Under the pieces are notes generated by a model that was given only the letters and a program-made list of their open reading frames with translations, was not told the DNA's origin and did not search any database. Positions 28,859 to 36,750 of a stretch of DNA of 64,000 nt are shown here, piece by piece; position 1 is the first letter of the stretch, and each line of letters starts with the position of its first letter. A program made the translations under genes and the position numbers. Source of the stretch: Leifsonia sp. ZF2019 (GTDB lineage Bacteria; Actinomycetota; Actinomycetes; Actinomycetales; Microbacteriaceae); contig NZ_CP065037.1 of assembly GCF_019924635.1 (NCBI RefSeq), positions 1-64,000 of the forward strand. Reading direction: 5' to 3'.

Positions 28859-29743
28859 CTACTCCGCCAGGTTCGTGCTGATCGCGTCGAGAGCGAGGCT
28901 CTTCGCGCGGGTGGCGGCGTCGCCGAGGCGGTCGGTCGTGGCGGCGACGAGGCCCTCGATGAGGATGGCCTGGGGGAGTCGGGAGGCGAGCGTGATCTCG
29001 TCGCGGAAGGTGAGGTCGGGCATGGTGACGACCAGCGTCAGCGTGGCGGCCTGCGCGATGGGGCTGCGGCCGAACGCGGTGACGGCGACGACGTCGGCGC
29101 CGGCGGCCTTCGCGGCGGCGACGGTGCGCAGGGTGACGGCGTTGGAGCCGCTGCCGCTGACGACCAGGAGGAGATCGCCGGGTTCGAGCAGGCGGGCCGT
29201 GATCTGCTGGCCGATGACGTCGGACTGGGCCTCCGCGGCGCGGCCGATGCTGGTGAGGCGGGCGGCGGCGTCCGACGCGAGCGGGGCGGAGAGGCCGTTG
29301 CCGACGACGACGACGCGGCGGGCGGCGGCGAGCAGGGAGATGGCGCGCTCGATCGAGTCGGCGTCGAGCAGGGCGAGCATGTCGGAGACGCGGTCGGCGA
29401 GCTGGGTGAAGGTGTGCGCGACGATGCCGGCCGCGCCGGTGGGCGAAGCGGCGGTCGTCGCCGGCAGAGCCGCGGCATCCCGGGCCAGGAGCACCCGCAA
29501 CTGCTGGTAGCCGGTGAAACCGAGGCTCTGGCAGGTGCGCACGACCGTCGCCCGGGAGGCGCCCGAGAGGTCGGCGACCTGCTGCGAGCTGAGCTCCACG
29601 ATCTCGGCCGAGCGCTCCAGGAGCACAGCGGCGACGGCACGCTCCGTGGGGAGCAGTGACGGCAGGAGGCTGCGGATGGTCGCGATGACGGCGCCGGGCC
29701 GCTGCTCGCCGGGCCGCTGCTCGCTCTGTCGCGGCTCGCTCAT
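28859..29743 (-). CDS. MurR/RpiR family transcriptional regulator
   Basis: A 294-residue regulator with an N-terminal RpiR helix-turn-helix (LSSQQVADLSGASRATVVR at about 53-71) and a C-terminal SIS domain (VVVVGNGLSAPLASDAA onward; SGSGSN) that binds phosphosugars. The N-terminus contains a tandem 15-bp duplication coding EQRPG twice (29693-29722). It is the last gene of the HAD-phnDCEE-phosphoesterase operon and overlaps the phosphoesterase by 4 nt. It probably senses a phosphorylated product of the imported compound and may bind the palindromes at the head of the operon (inference). Confidence 0.9.
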   Translation of the reverse strand: MSEPRQSEQRPGEQRPGAVIATIRSLLPSLLPTERAVAAVLLERSAEIVELSSQQVADLSGASRATVVRTCQSLGFTGYQQLRVLLARDAAALPATTAASPTGAAGIVAHTFTQLADRVSDMLALLDADSIERAISLLAAARRVVVVGNGLSAPLASDAAARLTSIGRAAEAQSDVIGQQITARLLEPGDLLLVVSGSGSNAVTLRTVAAAKAAGADVVAVTAFGRSPIAQAATLTLVVTMPDLTFRDEITLASRLPQAILIEGLVAATTDRLGDAATRAKSLALDAISTNLAE

Positions 29744-30588
29744 GCGCCGCTTCCCGCCGCGTCGGCGATGCGGGCGACCTCGGTGGCGTCGAGGTCGAAG
29801 ATCTCCGACCCGTCGTCCGGACCCGGAGCCGGGAGGAACACGACGCGCGGCTCCCCCTCGGCGGGCAGCTCGACGACTGCGAAGCCCGAGCCGACGACGG
29901 CGCGCTCGGTTCCTGCGGCCGCGAGGGGGTCCGAGCTGTTCGCGACGCCCGGGGCGACCACGACAGGGATCCCCCGCGCCTGCGCCGCGAGAGCGTGATG
30001 GTAGTGGCCGCCGAGGATGAGGCGCACATCGCCGCCGGCGCACACGTCGAGGAGCGCCTCCGGGTTGCTGAGCTCGAGCGCGGCGAGCAGAGCGCTCGAC
30101 GCGGGCACGGGAGGGTGGTGCAGGGCCACGATGGTACCGTGCGGAGCCGGTACCGCGAGGATCCCGGCGAGACGGTCGAGCTGATCGGTGTCGAGCGCGC
30201 CGTAGCCCGCGCCGGGGACGGAGGTGTCCAGCGTGACGATGCGGAATCCGTGGCGCAGGGTCACCGTCTCCCGCGCGCCGAGCACGGCCTCGAATCCGGC
30301 GCGGAGGTCGTGATTGCCCATCGCGTAGACGAGGTCGGCGCCGCGGTCGGAGGCGAACGGCGCGAGGCGCGAGGCCAGGAGCCGGTAGCTCTGCTCTCCT
30401 CCGTCGTCGGAGAGGTCGCCGGTGGCGGCCACGAGGTCGAGCGTGTCGAGCGACCCGGCGCGGGCGAGTGTCCGATCCAGGGCGGCGAGCGTGTCCACCT
30501 GCCCGTAGTGGAGGCGCCCGGCGCTGAACAGGTGGGTGTCGCTCAGGTGCAGGATGCGGAGGCCGGCGGGTGTCTCGGCGAGGGTCAC
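29740..30588 (-). CDS. Calcineurin-like metallophosphoesterase
   Basis: The 282-residue protein has all metal-binding motifs of the superfamily: DTH (SDTHLF, about 16-21), GDLSDD, GNHD and GHYHH. There is no signal peptide, so it acts inside the cell. Family members hydrolyse phosphodiesters or monoesters. Sitting 4 nt inside the permease gene of a PhnCDE-like importer, it is the prime candidate for opening the imported phosphate compound. Its specificity (cyclic nucleotide, glycerophosphodiester or other) cannot be read from the sequence. Confidence 0.9.
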   Translation of the reverse strand: MTLAETPAGLRILHLSDTHLFSAGRLHYGQVDTLAALDRTLARAGSLDTLDLVAATGDLSDDGGEQSYRLLASRLAPFASDRGADLVYAMGNHDLRAGFEAVLGARETVTLRHGFRIVTLDTSVPGAGYGALDTDQLDRLAGILAVPAPHGTIVALHHPPVPASSALLAALELSNPEALLDVCAGGDVRLILGGHYHHALAAQARGIPVVVAPGVANSSDPLAAAGTERAVVGSGFAVVELPAEGEPRVVFLPAPGPDDGSEIFDLDATEVARIADAAGSGA

Positions 30589-31514
30589 GAGGTCACCCTA
30601 CTGGCTCGACGGCGAAGCGCGGAGACGACCGGGAGCTCCCACCGGCCGGCGATGATGCGGTGCCGCACCATGCCCGACAGCTGGTCGATGACCATGGTGA
30701 CCACGACGACCACGAGCATGAGCATCCCGACGACGTCCCAGACGCGGAACTGGATGTTGTCGACCAGCATCTTGCCGATTCCCCCGGCCCCGATGAGGCC
30801 CAGGATGGCCGAGGCGCGCACGTTGATCTCGAAGCGGTAGAGCCAGAACGCGAGCACATCGGGCTTGGCGCTCGGCCACACGCCCCAGCGCATGATCCGT
30901 ACGCGGGAGGCGCCGGCCGCGGTCGCCGCCTCGATCGGGCCGCGATCCACGGACTCGAAGCTCTCGTAGCCCCACTTGCCGAGGGTCCCGATGGAGCCGA
31001 TCGCGATGGCGAGGGCGCCGGTGTAGGCCGTGAGCCCGGTGACCGACAGCATCAGCACGGCGATGACGACCTCGGGCACGGCGCGCAGCACGGCGAACAC
31101 CGCGCGCAGCGGCCAGTGCAATACCGCCGGGGTGAGCCCGCGCGTCGCGAGCAGACTGAGCGGGAACGACACGATGATGCCGAGCACGGTGCCGAACCAT
31201 GCCATGGCGACCGACAGCATCGTGGCCGAGAGGGCGTCGGGGAGCTTGTCCCACGCCGGCGGTAGGAACATCAGCCCGAGATAGTGGGTGAGCTTCTGGG
31301 GAAGCTGCAGAAGGGCGTCCCACGAGATGTCGACGCCCCAGAAGGCGGCGACCACGACGGCGGTCACGACAGCCCAGACGATCGCGCGGCCGACGCGCAG
31401 CGGGCGCTTCGGGCGCTCCCCACCAGGGCGCTCCCGACCAGGGCGCTCCGGGGATCCCCCGCCCGCGGCCGCACCGGCGACGTGCGAGGCGGTGGTGCCG
31501 GTGAGCGCGGTCAT
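30585..31514 (-). CDS. phnE: PhnE-like phosphonate/organophosphate ABC transporter permease 1
   Basis: A 309-residue permease with a disordered Gly/Pro/Arg N-terminus (short RPGGERP repeats), then six membrane helices. The EAA-loop that contacts the ATPase is visible as EAATAAGASRVRIM. The C-terminal pattern INVRASAILGLIGAGGIG is a PhnE hallmark. It overlaps both neighbours by 4 nt. It pairs with the second PhnE to form the channel. Confidence 0.9.
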   Translation of the reverse strand: MTALTGTTASHVAGAAAGGGSPERPGRERPGGERPKRPLRVGRAIVWAVVTAVVVAAFWGVDISWDALLQLPQKLTHYLGLMFLPPAWDKLPDALSATMLSVAMAWFGTVLGIIVSFPLSLLATRGLTPAVLHWPLRAVFAVLRAVPEVVIAVLMLSVTGLTAYTGALAIAIGSIGTLGKWGYESFESVDRGPIEAATAAGASRVRIMRWGVWPSAKPDVLAFWLYRFEINVRASAILGLIGAGGIGKMLVDNIQFRVWDVVGMLMLVVVVVTMVIDQLSGMVRHRIIAGRWELPVVSALRRRASRVTS

Positions 31515-32308
31515 CGGAGCAGCTTCCTGCGGGCGATGGAGCTGAGGAGCTCGAGCAGGACGACCAGCACCAGGACCTCCAGGATGATCATGCTCAGGTA
31601 GTGGTACTGGTAGAAGGTCCTCACCTTGTCGATGAGCATGCCGAGGCCGCCCGCGCCCACGAGGCCGATGACGGTCGAGGCGCGGATGTTGAGCTCGAGC
31701 ACATAGATGGTCTGCGACAGGAAGGTGGGGGCGACCTCCGGGACCATTGCGGCGCGGTTGGCGCGGAACCAGGTGGCGCCCGAGGCGAGGGCGGCCTCCT
31801 GACCGCCGCGGTCGAGGCCGTCGAGGGCTTCGGAGACGAGCTTGACCAGGATCCCGACGTTGAACAGGACGAGCGCGAGGATGCCGGAGAGGGCGCCTGT
31901 TCCGACCACGGTCACGAAGAGCGACGCGTAGAGGAGGTCGGGCACGCTGCGCACGACGTTCATCACGAACCGCACGACGCCGAGCACGACGCCGTGGGGG
32001 TTCGTCGCCCGGGAGGCGAGGAACGAGAGCGGGAGCGCGACGACGACGCTCACTGCGGTGGCGATGACGGCCATCTGGACGGTCTGGAGGAGGGCCGGCA
32101 GCGTCTCGGGGAAGAACGTGTAGTCCGGCTGGAACAGCTGGATGAAGGTGTTCGATGCGTTCTGCGCGTTGGCGAACAGCGCGCCGACGTCGACCTGCAC
32201 GGCGACGGCCGACCAGACGGTGATGGCCGCGACGATCAGGACGGCGATCGCCGCCTTCCAGCCCGTGCGCGGCCGCACCGGCCGCAGCGACCCCGGAGCG
32301 GTGGTCAC
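31511..32308 (-). CDS. phnE: PhnE-like phosphonate/organophosphate ABC transporter permease 2
   Basis: A 265-residue membrane protein with six helices and the PhnE signature LNIRASTVIGLVGAGGLG near the C-terminus; the coupling loop is QEAALASGATWFRANR. Similar to but clearly diverged from the other permease. Overlaps phnC and the first permease by 4 nt each, consistent with one translationally coupled unit. Confidence 0.92.
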   Translation of the reverse strand: MTTAPGSLRPVRPRTGWKAAIAVLIVAAITVWSAVAVQVDVGALFANAQNASNTFIQLFQPDYTFFPETLPALLQTVQMAVIATAVSVVVALPLSFLASRATNPHGVVLGVVRFVMNVVRSVPDLLYASLFVTVVGTGALSGILALVLFNVGILVKLVSEALDGLDRGGQEAALASGATWFRANRAAMVPEVAPTFLSQTIYVLELNIRASTVIGLVGAGGLGMLIDKVRTFYQYHYLSMIILEVLVLVVLLELLSSIARRKLLR

Positions 32309-33114
32309 AGTTGCACCGCCGGCGCGTCGAGCACGTCGTCCGCGGTCAGCGACCGGCCGTAGATCGACTCGAACACGGCCTCGTCGGCGTCGGCGCCGGT
32401 GCCGTCGAAGACGATCTCGCCGCTGCGGAGCCCGATCAGGCGTGAGCCGTAGCGGCGTGCCAGGTCGAGGAAGTGGAGGTTGACCACCACCGTGATGCCG
32501 AGCTCCGCGTTGATGCGCTGCAGGTCGCGCATGACGACATGCGAGGTCGGCGGGTCGAGGGAGGCCACCGGCTCGTCGGCGAGGATGACCTTCGGCCGCT
32601 GAGCGAGCGTGCGCGCGATGGCGACGCGCTGCTGCTGACCGCCCGAGAGCTCGGACGCGCTGGCGTACGCCTTCGGCACGATCTCGACGCGCTCCAGCGC
32701 CTGCATGGCCAGCTCGACATCGTCCTTGGCCCAGGCGCCGAGCAGCGCCCGCCAGGCGGACGTGTGATAGAGCCGGCCCATCAGGACGTTGTTGAGAACC
32801 GTGGTGCGCTTGGCGAGGTTGAAGCTCTGGAAGACCATCCCGACGTCGCTGCGGAGCTCGCGCAGCCTGCGCCCGCGCAGGCCGTTCAGCCGGCGATCGC
32901 CGACCGTGATCTCGCCCGCGGTGATCGGCACCAGACCGTTGATCGTGCGGATCAAGGTCGACTTGCCCGCGCCCGAGAGCCCGACGACGGCGGCCATCTC
33001 GCCCGGGGCGATGTCGAGGCTGACGTCGCGGAGCCCCGCGGAGCCGTTGGGGTAGGTGACCCCGACGTTCTCGAACCGGACGCCGGCGCCCGCCGATGCG
33101 GTGGATGCGGTCAC
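32305..33114 (-). CDS. phnC: PhnC-like phosphonate/organophosphate ABC transporter ATPase
   Basis: A 269-residue ABC ATPase with Walker A GLSGAGKST (45-53), the signature LSGGQQQRVAIA and Walker B VILADEP. The Q-loop region is MVFQSFNL, as in PhnC. It energises import through the two PhnE proteins. A 76-bp gap with a hairpin separates it from phnD. Confidence 0.92.
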   Translation of the reverse strand: MTASTASAGAGVRFENVGVTYPNGSAGLRDVSLDIAPGEMAAVVGLSGAGKSTLIRTINGLVPITAGEITVGDRRLNGLRGRRLRELRSDVGMVFQSFNLAKRTTVLNNVLMGRLYHTSAWRALLGAWAKDDVELAMQALERVEIVPKAYASASELSGGQQQRVAIARTLAQRPKVILADEPVASLDPPTSHVVMRDLQRINAELGITVVVNLHFLDLARRYGSRLIGLRSGEIVFDGTGADADEAVFESIYGRSLTADDVLDAPAVQL

Positions 33115-33141
33115 TTCTCTCCCTCTCTGCTTCGTCGTGCG

Positions 33142-33174
33142 GGCCCCGCCGGCGCGCGCTGCGCCGACGGGGCC
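33142..33174 (-). terminator. Intercistronic hairpin between phnD and phnC
   Basis: GGCCCCG pairs with CGGGGCC and, after one mismatch, CGGCGC pairs with GCGCCG around a 5-nt loop. It lies downstream of the binding-protein gene and has no long T-run, so it more likely stabilises phnD mRNA or causes partial termination than full stop. Confidence 0.55.
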
Positions 33175-33190
33175 GCGGTGGTGGGTCGGG

Positions 33191-34216
33191 TCAGCCGAGG
33201 CCGATGCTGGCGGCGGCGTCCTGCGTCTTCTTCAGGCTGGCCGGGTCGGCGTCGACGAGGCCGGTGATCTGGTAGATCGCGGTGAGCGCCTTCACGCCCT
33301 CCTCCGTGCTCGCGTAGTCCTTCATCGCGTCGGCGATCTTGGTCTGCCACTTCGCGCTGATCTTGCCGGTGATCGAGACGCCGTCGTTCGGGATCTCGTC
33401 GGTCAGGGCGAAGACGACGACCTTCTTGCCGACGTCCGGGGTGTCCTTCGCGACGACGCTGCGGGCGTCCCAGTAACTGGTGCCGACCTCCGCGTCGCCG
33501 TTGTAGACCGCGAGGACGCTGGCGTCGTTGGCCGTGACCTGGACGGTCTTGATGTCCTTGTCGACGTCGAGCCCGGCCTTCTTCATGGCCGCGACCGGGA
33601 AGATGTAGCCGGCCGGCGAGGCGGCCTGGAGGAGCGAGACGGTCGCGCCCTTGATCTTGGTGATGCTGTCGAGTCCGGCGGGCCCGGTGCCTTTCTCGGT
33701 TCCGTTGCAGTAGAGCATGCCGTTGGCGCCGGCGACGGGCTTGTCGGAGCAGTACTTGTCGGGGTCGTTCGTGAAGAACTGGGCGGCGTACGTGCTCTTG
33801 CCGTTGCGCTGGGTCTGCAGGGCCGGGACGGCGCCGTACTTGTCGCACGCCTGGCTCATCTGGAGGCTGGGGAGCATGCCGATCTGGGCCTGGTTGCTGC
33901 CGATCGCCTCGACCGCGGCCTGGTAGTCCTGCGTGATGACGCCCTTGACCGGGATGCCGAGACGCTGGGTGAGGGCCTCCTCGAGCGGCTTGACCGTCTC
34001 GACGAGCTTGCTGGCGTCACCGGACGGGACCAGGGCGAGCGTGAGCTGGGTGGGGTCGGACGCCGAATCGTCCGCAGTGCCGGTGCACGCGGCGGCCGGT
34101 GCGGTGGACGATTCGGCCGAGGCGGTCTGCTGCTGCACGCCGCAGCCGCTGAGAGCCAGGGTGGTGAGGAGCGCGAGGCCGGTGGCGCTCGCGGCGGCGG
34201 TCTTGCGGAGTTTCAT
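33191..34216 (-). CDS. phnD: PhnD-like phosphonate/organophosphate-binding lipoprotein
   Basis: A 341-residue solute-binding protein. The signal peptide ends in the lipobox LALSGC (Cys25), followed by a Ser/Ala spacer. The PhnD/PBP-like fold has the segments LALVPSGDASKL, GVITQDYQAAVEAIGSNQAQIGMLP (in part) and GDAEVGTSYWDARS. Several extra cysteines (ACDKY, KYCSD, YCNG) may form disulfides. The ATG at 34216 is preferred because the signal peptide begins there; the longer frame overlaps the HAD gene. The ligand is unknown; a phosphonate, phosphite or organophosphate is expected. Confidence 0.9.
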   Translation of the reverse strand: MKLRKTAAASATGLALLTTLALSGCGVQQQTASAESSTAPAAACTGTADDSASDPTQLTLALVPSGDASKLVETVKPLEEALTQRLGIPVKGVITQDYQAAVEAIGSNQAQIGMLPSLQMSQACDKYGAVPALQTQRNGKSTYAAQFFTNDPDKYCSDKPVAGANGMLYCNGTEKGTGPAGLDSITKIKGATVSLLQAASPAGYIFPVAAMKKAGLDVDKDIKTVQVTANDASVLAVYNGDAEVGTSYWDARSVVAKDTPDVGKKVVVFALTDEIPNDGVSITGKISAKWQTKIADAMKDYASTEEGVKALTAIYQITGLVDADPASLKKTQDAAASIGLG

Positions 34217-34283
34217 TGCGTTCCCATTCTGTGCGGGTGGTGGGGTCGTGCGATGCGGATGCGGTGGATCGGTGGAGAAGTCG

Positions 34284-35063
34284 TCAGGCGGAGGCGGGAG
34301 TGGACGAGATCGTGCTCCCGACGGGGTGAGCGTCGGCGAATGCGACGGGGTCGGCGGCCCAGGCCGCGATGCCCGGGTAGAGCTCCGGGAACGACGCCGC
34401 CACGAGGTTCGCCGGCCCGGCACGGTGGCCGAACCGGTCGATGAGCGCGGTCGCACATCCCGCAGCAGCCGGGGCGGCGAGGTCGTTGCCCCAGATGTCG
34501 CCGACCGAGAGCAGCGAGCGCGGGTCGCGTCCGTCCAGCAGGGCGGGCAGCAGGGTCGTCCAGCCCGCCGGCTTGCGCGCCTCGGCGCGCACCCGGTCGA
34601 TCGAGTCGGCGAGGCCGAGCCCCGCCAGGGTCTCGACGACGCCACCGAGGGGGGCGTTCGTCACGAGGACCCGATCCACCGAGCCGGCGAGCCCGTCCAG
34701 GAACGTGGCGAGACCGTCGGGCGCAGTGACGTCGAGCCGGCCGTCGGCGAGCTCGCGGCGGCTGCGCTGGTAGGCGCGCTGGAGCAGCTCCTCGTCCGCG
34801 TGGCCCGCGGCGAGCTGGGCCACGGCGGCATAGCCGTCGGCGTACGCGGGGGATCCCGGTTCGCCGTCGAGGAACGCTCCGAGCCGGGCGCGGAGGTCGG
34901 AGTCGAGCCGCCCGCCCGCGGAGTCGTCGCGATCGAGGATGCCGGCGATCACGGCCTCCGCGTACGCCCACACGGGCGCGTCGCCGACGCACACCGTCCC
35001 GTCGAAGTCGAGGACGAGCACGGGCCTGTGGGAAGAACTTCGGTCGATCACGTTCAGCAGCAT
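34284..35063 (-). CDS. HAD superfamily hydrolase
   Basis: A 259-residue phosphatase-like enzyme with HAD motif I LDFDGTV (Asp19, Asp21), motif II LVTNAP, a lysine at EARKPAG and motif IV VGDIWGNDL. It is the first gene of the phnDCEE operon and lies 67 nt before phnD, so it probably removes phosphate from the imported compound or a breakdown product. It lacks anything that would identify it as phosphonoacetaldehyde hydrolase. Two palindromes precede it. Confidence 0.85.
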   Translation of the reverse strand: MLLNVIDRSSSHRPVLVLDFDGTVCVGDAPVWAYAEAVIAGILDRDDSAGGRLDSDLRARLGAFLDGEPGSPAYADGYAAVAQLAAGHADEELLQRAYQRSRRELADGRLDVTAPDGLATFLDGLAGSVDRVLVTNAPLGGVVETLAGLGLADSIDRVRAEARKPAGWTTLLPALLDGRDPRSLLSVGDIWGNDLAAPAAAGCATALIDRFGHRAGPANLVAASFPELYPGIAAWAADPVAFADAHPVGSTISSTPASA

Positions 35064-35071
35064 AGGTCGCG

Positions 35072-35088
35072 ATGAACGTTCCGTTCAT
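35072..35088. promoter_or_regulatory. Palindromic operator 1 at the head of the phn-like operon
   Basis: ATGAACG TTC CGTTCAT is a perfect 7+7 dyad 9 nt upstream of the HAD start. A related site lies 30 bp further on. A binding site for the RpiR regulator of the operon is likely but not shown. Confidence 0.6.
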
Positions 35089-35102
35089 GAAAATCTGGCT
35101 GA

Positions 35103-35117
35103 TGAAACGATCGTTCA
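35103..35117. promoter_or_regulatory. Palindromic operator 2 at the head of the phn-like operon
   Basis: TGAAACGATCGTTCA contains the perfect core AACGATCGTT and the same TGAA...TTCA ends as operator 1. It lies between the divergent HAD gene and the gene at 35157. Confidence 0.5.
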
Positions 35118-35144
35118 CACAGTGTTCACACGAGGGACCGCCCG

Positions 35145-35150
35145 TAGACT
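35145..35150 (+). promoter_or_regulatory. -10 element of the 35157 gene (leaderless type)
   Basis: TAGACT lies exactly 6 nt before the GTG start at 35157. Confidence 0.55.
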
Positions 35151-35156
35151 CTGAGG

Positions 35157-35720
35157 GTGGTCGACGGCATCCCGGGGTCGAACGAGGCTCTGTTCGATCT
35201 GCTCGGGCAGAGCAGCTGGGTGCTCCTTCCGGCGGTCCCCGCGAGAACGGTCGTGGCCGAGCTCGCCGCAGAGGTCCTCGACGACCAGTTCTCCTGGAGC
35301 GAGAACCCCCACCTCGGCGAGGGTGGTCGTGTGCTGGTGCTCACCTCCCCGATGAACGGGTGGATGCTGCTCCAGGGCGCGACCGAGACCGTCGGTGCCG
35401 TGGCCGCCGAGCTCAGCGAGCGACGCGACGTCTACCGCGCCATGATCGATGTGCGCCTGCCCGTGATGAGCTGGTCGTTCCTGGAGGGCGGCATCCCGGT
35501 GAGGACGGTCTCGCTGGAGCTCGGGGACGACGGCGACCTCGTCGCGCGCACCGCGGGCGATCCGCTGCCCTTCGAGCGCGACGGCGCGCTGGATGCGGGA
35601 GGGCCGACAGGGCTCGACCCCTTCTTCTACCCGGTGGCCATCCTCGGCGAGCACGGCGTGACGCTGGACGAGCTCGAACGCGCGCTCGACCGGCCGAGCG
35701 TCACCGTGCGGATCCGCTGA
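35157..35720 (+). CDS. Uncharacterised protein (187 residues)
   Basis: I do not recognise the family. The protein is acidic, soluble, without membrane segments, and opens MVDGIPGSNEALFDLLGQSS. A conserved-looking middle (DVRLPVMSWSFLEGG) and an ending in VTVRIR suggest a compact alpha/beta fold. GTG 35157 is placed by the TAGACT hexamer 6 nt upstream. It is divergent from the HAD/phn operon, with the operon palindromes between them, so common regulation is possible. It overlaps the convergent DHFR-like gene by 20 nt. Confidence 0.6.
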   Translation: MVDGIPGSNEALFDLLGQSSWVLLPAVPARTVVAELAAEVLDDQFSWSENPHLGEGGRVLVLTSPMNGWMLLQGATETVGAVAAELSERRDVYRAMIDVRLPVMSWSFLEGGIPVRTVSLELGDDGDLVARTAGDPLPFERDGALDAGGPTGLDPFFYPVAILGEHGVTLDELERALDRPSVTVRIR

Positions 35721-36267
35721 CCCGGTAGCGCAGCAGCACGACGGAGGAGGTGAAGGTGCGCTCCTCCACCAGATCGAGCCGCAGGAACGTCGCGCGGGGG
35801 AGTGCCGGGGTTCCACCGCCGACGCTGACCGGCACCACGAACAGCGAGACCTCGTCGACGAGTCCGGCGCGGAGGGCGGCCGCCGCGAGCGTCGGGCCGC
35901 CGATCGAGACGTCGGCGCTGGAATCGTCGACCAGGCTGCGCACGGCGACCGGATCGAAGACGGGCTCCAGCCGGGTGCGCGGGGTGGTGACCGCGTCGAG
36001 AGTGGAGGAGAAGACGACCTTGTCGGTGTCACGCCAGATCCGGGCGTAGTCGGCGATGACGGGGGGATCGTCCGGGCCGGGCAGTTCCTGCCAGACGCGC
36101 ATCGTCTCGTACATGCGCCGACCGTAGAGGGCGGTCCCGGTCTCGCGCTCGCGGTCGTTGATGAACGCGTGGACTTCTTCGTCGGGCGCCGCCCAGCCGA
36201 ACGTCCCTTCGGAGTCGGCGGTGTAGCCGTCGAGCGACGCGATCGCGGAGAAGAGGAGGCGGCCCAT
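35701..36267 (-). CDS. Dihydrofolate reductase family protein (RibD C-terminal domain)
   Basis: A 188-residue NADPH-dependent reductase-like protein of the RibD_C family: MGRLLFSAIASLDGYTAD at the N-terminus, YGRRMYETM, VFSSTLD and IGGPTLAAAAL at the cofactor site. These stand-alone proteins are common in actinobacteria and their substrates are mostly unknown; it is unlikely to be the main dihydrofolate reductase. The start is placed by TAGGGT 6 nt upstream on the - strand. Confidence 0.87.
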   Translation of the reverse strand: MGRLLFSAIASLDGYTADSEGTFGWAAPDEEVHAFINDRERETGTALYGRRMYETMRVWQELPGPDDPPVIADYARIWRDTDKVVFSSTLDAVTTPRTRLEPVFDPVAVRSLVDDSSADVSIGGPTLAAAALRAGLVDEVSLFVVPVSVGGGTPALPRATFLRLDLVEERTFTSSVVLLRYRVSGSAR

Positions 36268-36273
36268 GCGCCG

Positions 36274-36279
36274 ACCCTA
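36274..36279 (-). promoter_or_regulatory. -10 element of the DHFR-like gene (leaderless type)
   Basis: TAGGGT (reading on the - strand) is exactly 6 nt before the ATG at 36267. Confidence 0.55.
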
Positions 36280-36305
36280 GGACGCCGGGCCGCCTGCGAC
36301 TACCC

Positions 36306-36566
36306 CTAGCCGCTGATGCCCGGGAAGAGCGCGGCCAGCGCGTTGAGCTCGTTGCCGAAGATCAGCGGCACGACCAGATCGATCGCGAGCCAGATCCCGA
36401 CGGTGAGCAGCGCGGCGCCGGCCGCGACGACGACGAGGACCGCGAACAGCCGGAGGTAGGCGTTCTCCGCGATCGCCGTGAGCACCCCTCGTGCCCGGCG
36501 GACCGGCGCTCCGACCTGTGTGACAGGTGCGGTCGCCGTGATGCGGTGGTCCAGCGTCGTCATCAT
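36306..36566 (-). CDS. Small hypothetical membrane protein (86 residues)
   Basis: No family recognised. A hydrophilic N-terminus (MMTTLDHRITATAPV) is followed by a long hydrophobic stretch (about 43-70) that could be one or two membrane helices. The two adjacent ATG codons at 36566 and 36563 are preceded by GGGAGAGA, a fair ribosome-binding site. The frame extends upstream without support. It is followed by an unrelated DHFR-like gene. Confidence 0.55.
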   Translation of the reverse strand: MMTTLDHRITATAPVTQVGAPVRRARGVLTAIAENAYLRLFAVLVVVAAGAALLTVGIWLAIDLVVPLIFGNELNALAALFPGISG

Positions 36567-36750
36567 TCTCTCCCTGCGTCCCCCTGAGTCGGACGGACCC
36601 CCTCGGCCCGACCGATGAGACAAGTCAAGCCGGGCGCGGGCGCCGTGACATCCTCCCGGGGTCGGGACCAGGTCATCCCTCGGTATGATTCCTTCAGCTC
36701 CGAGGCAGCCACGCGCCGATGCAGGAGACTCCGGTGCGAGGGGGACGTCG

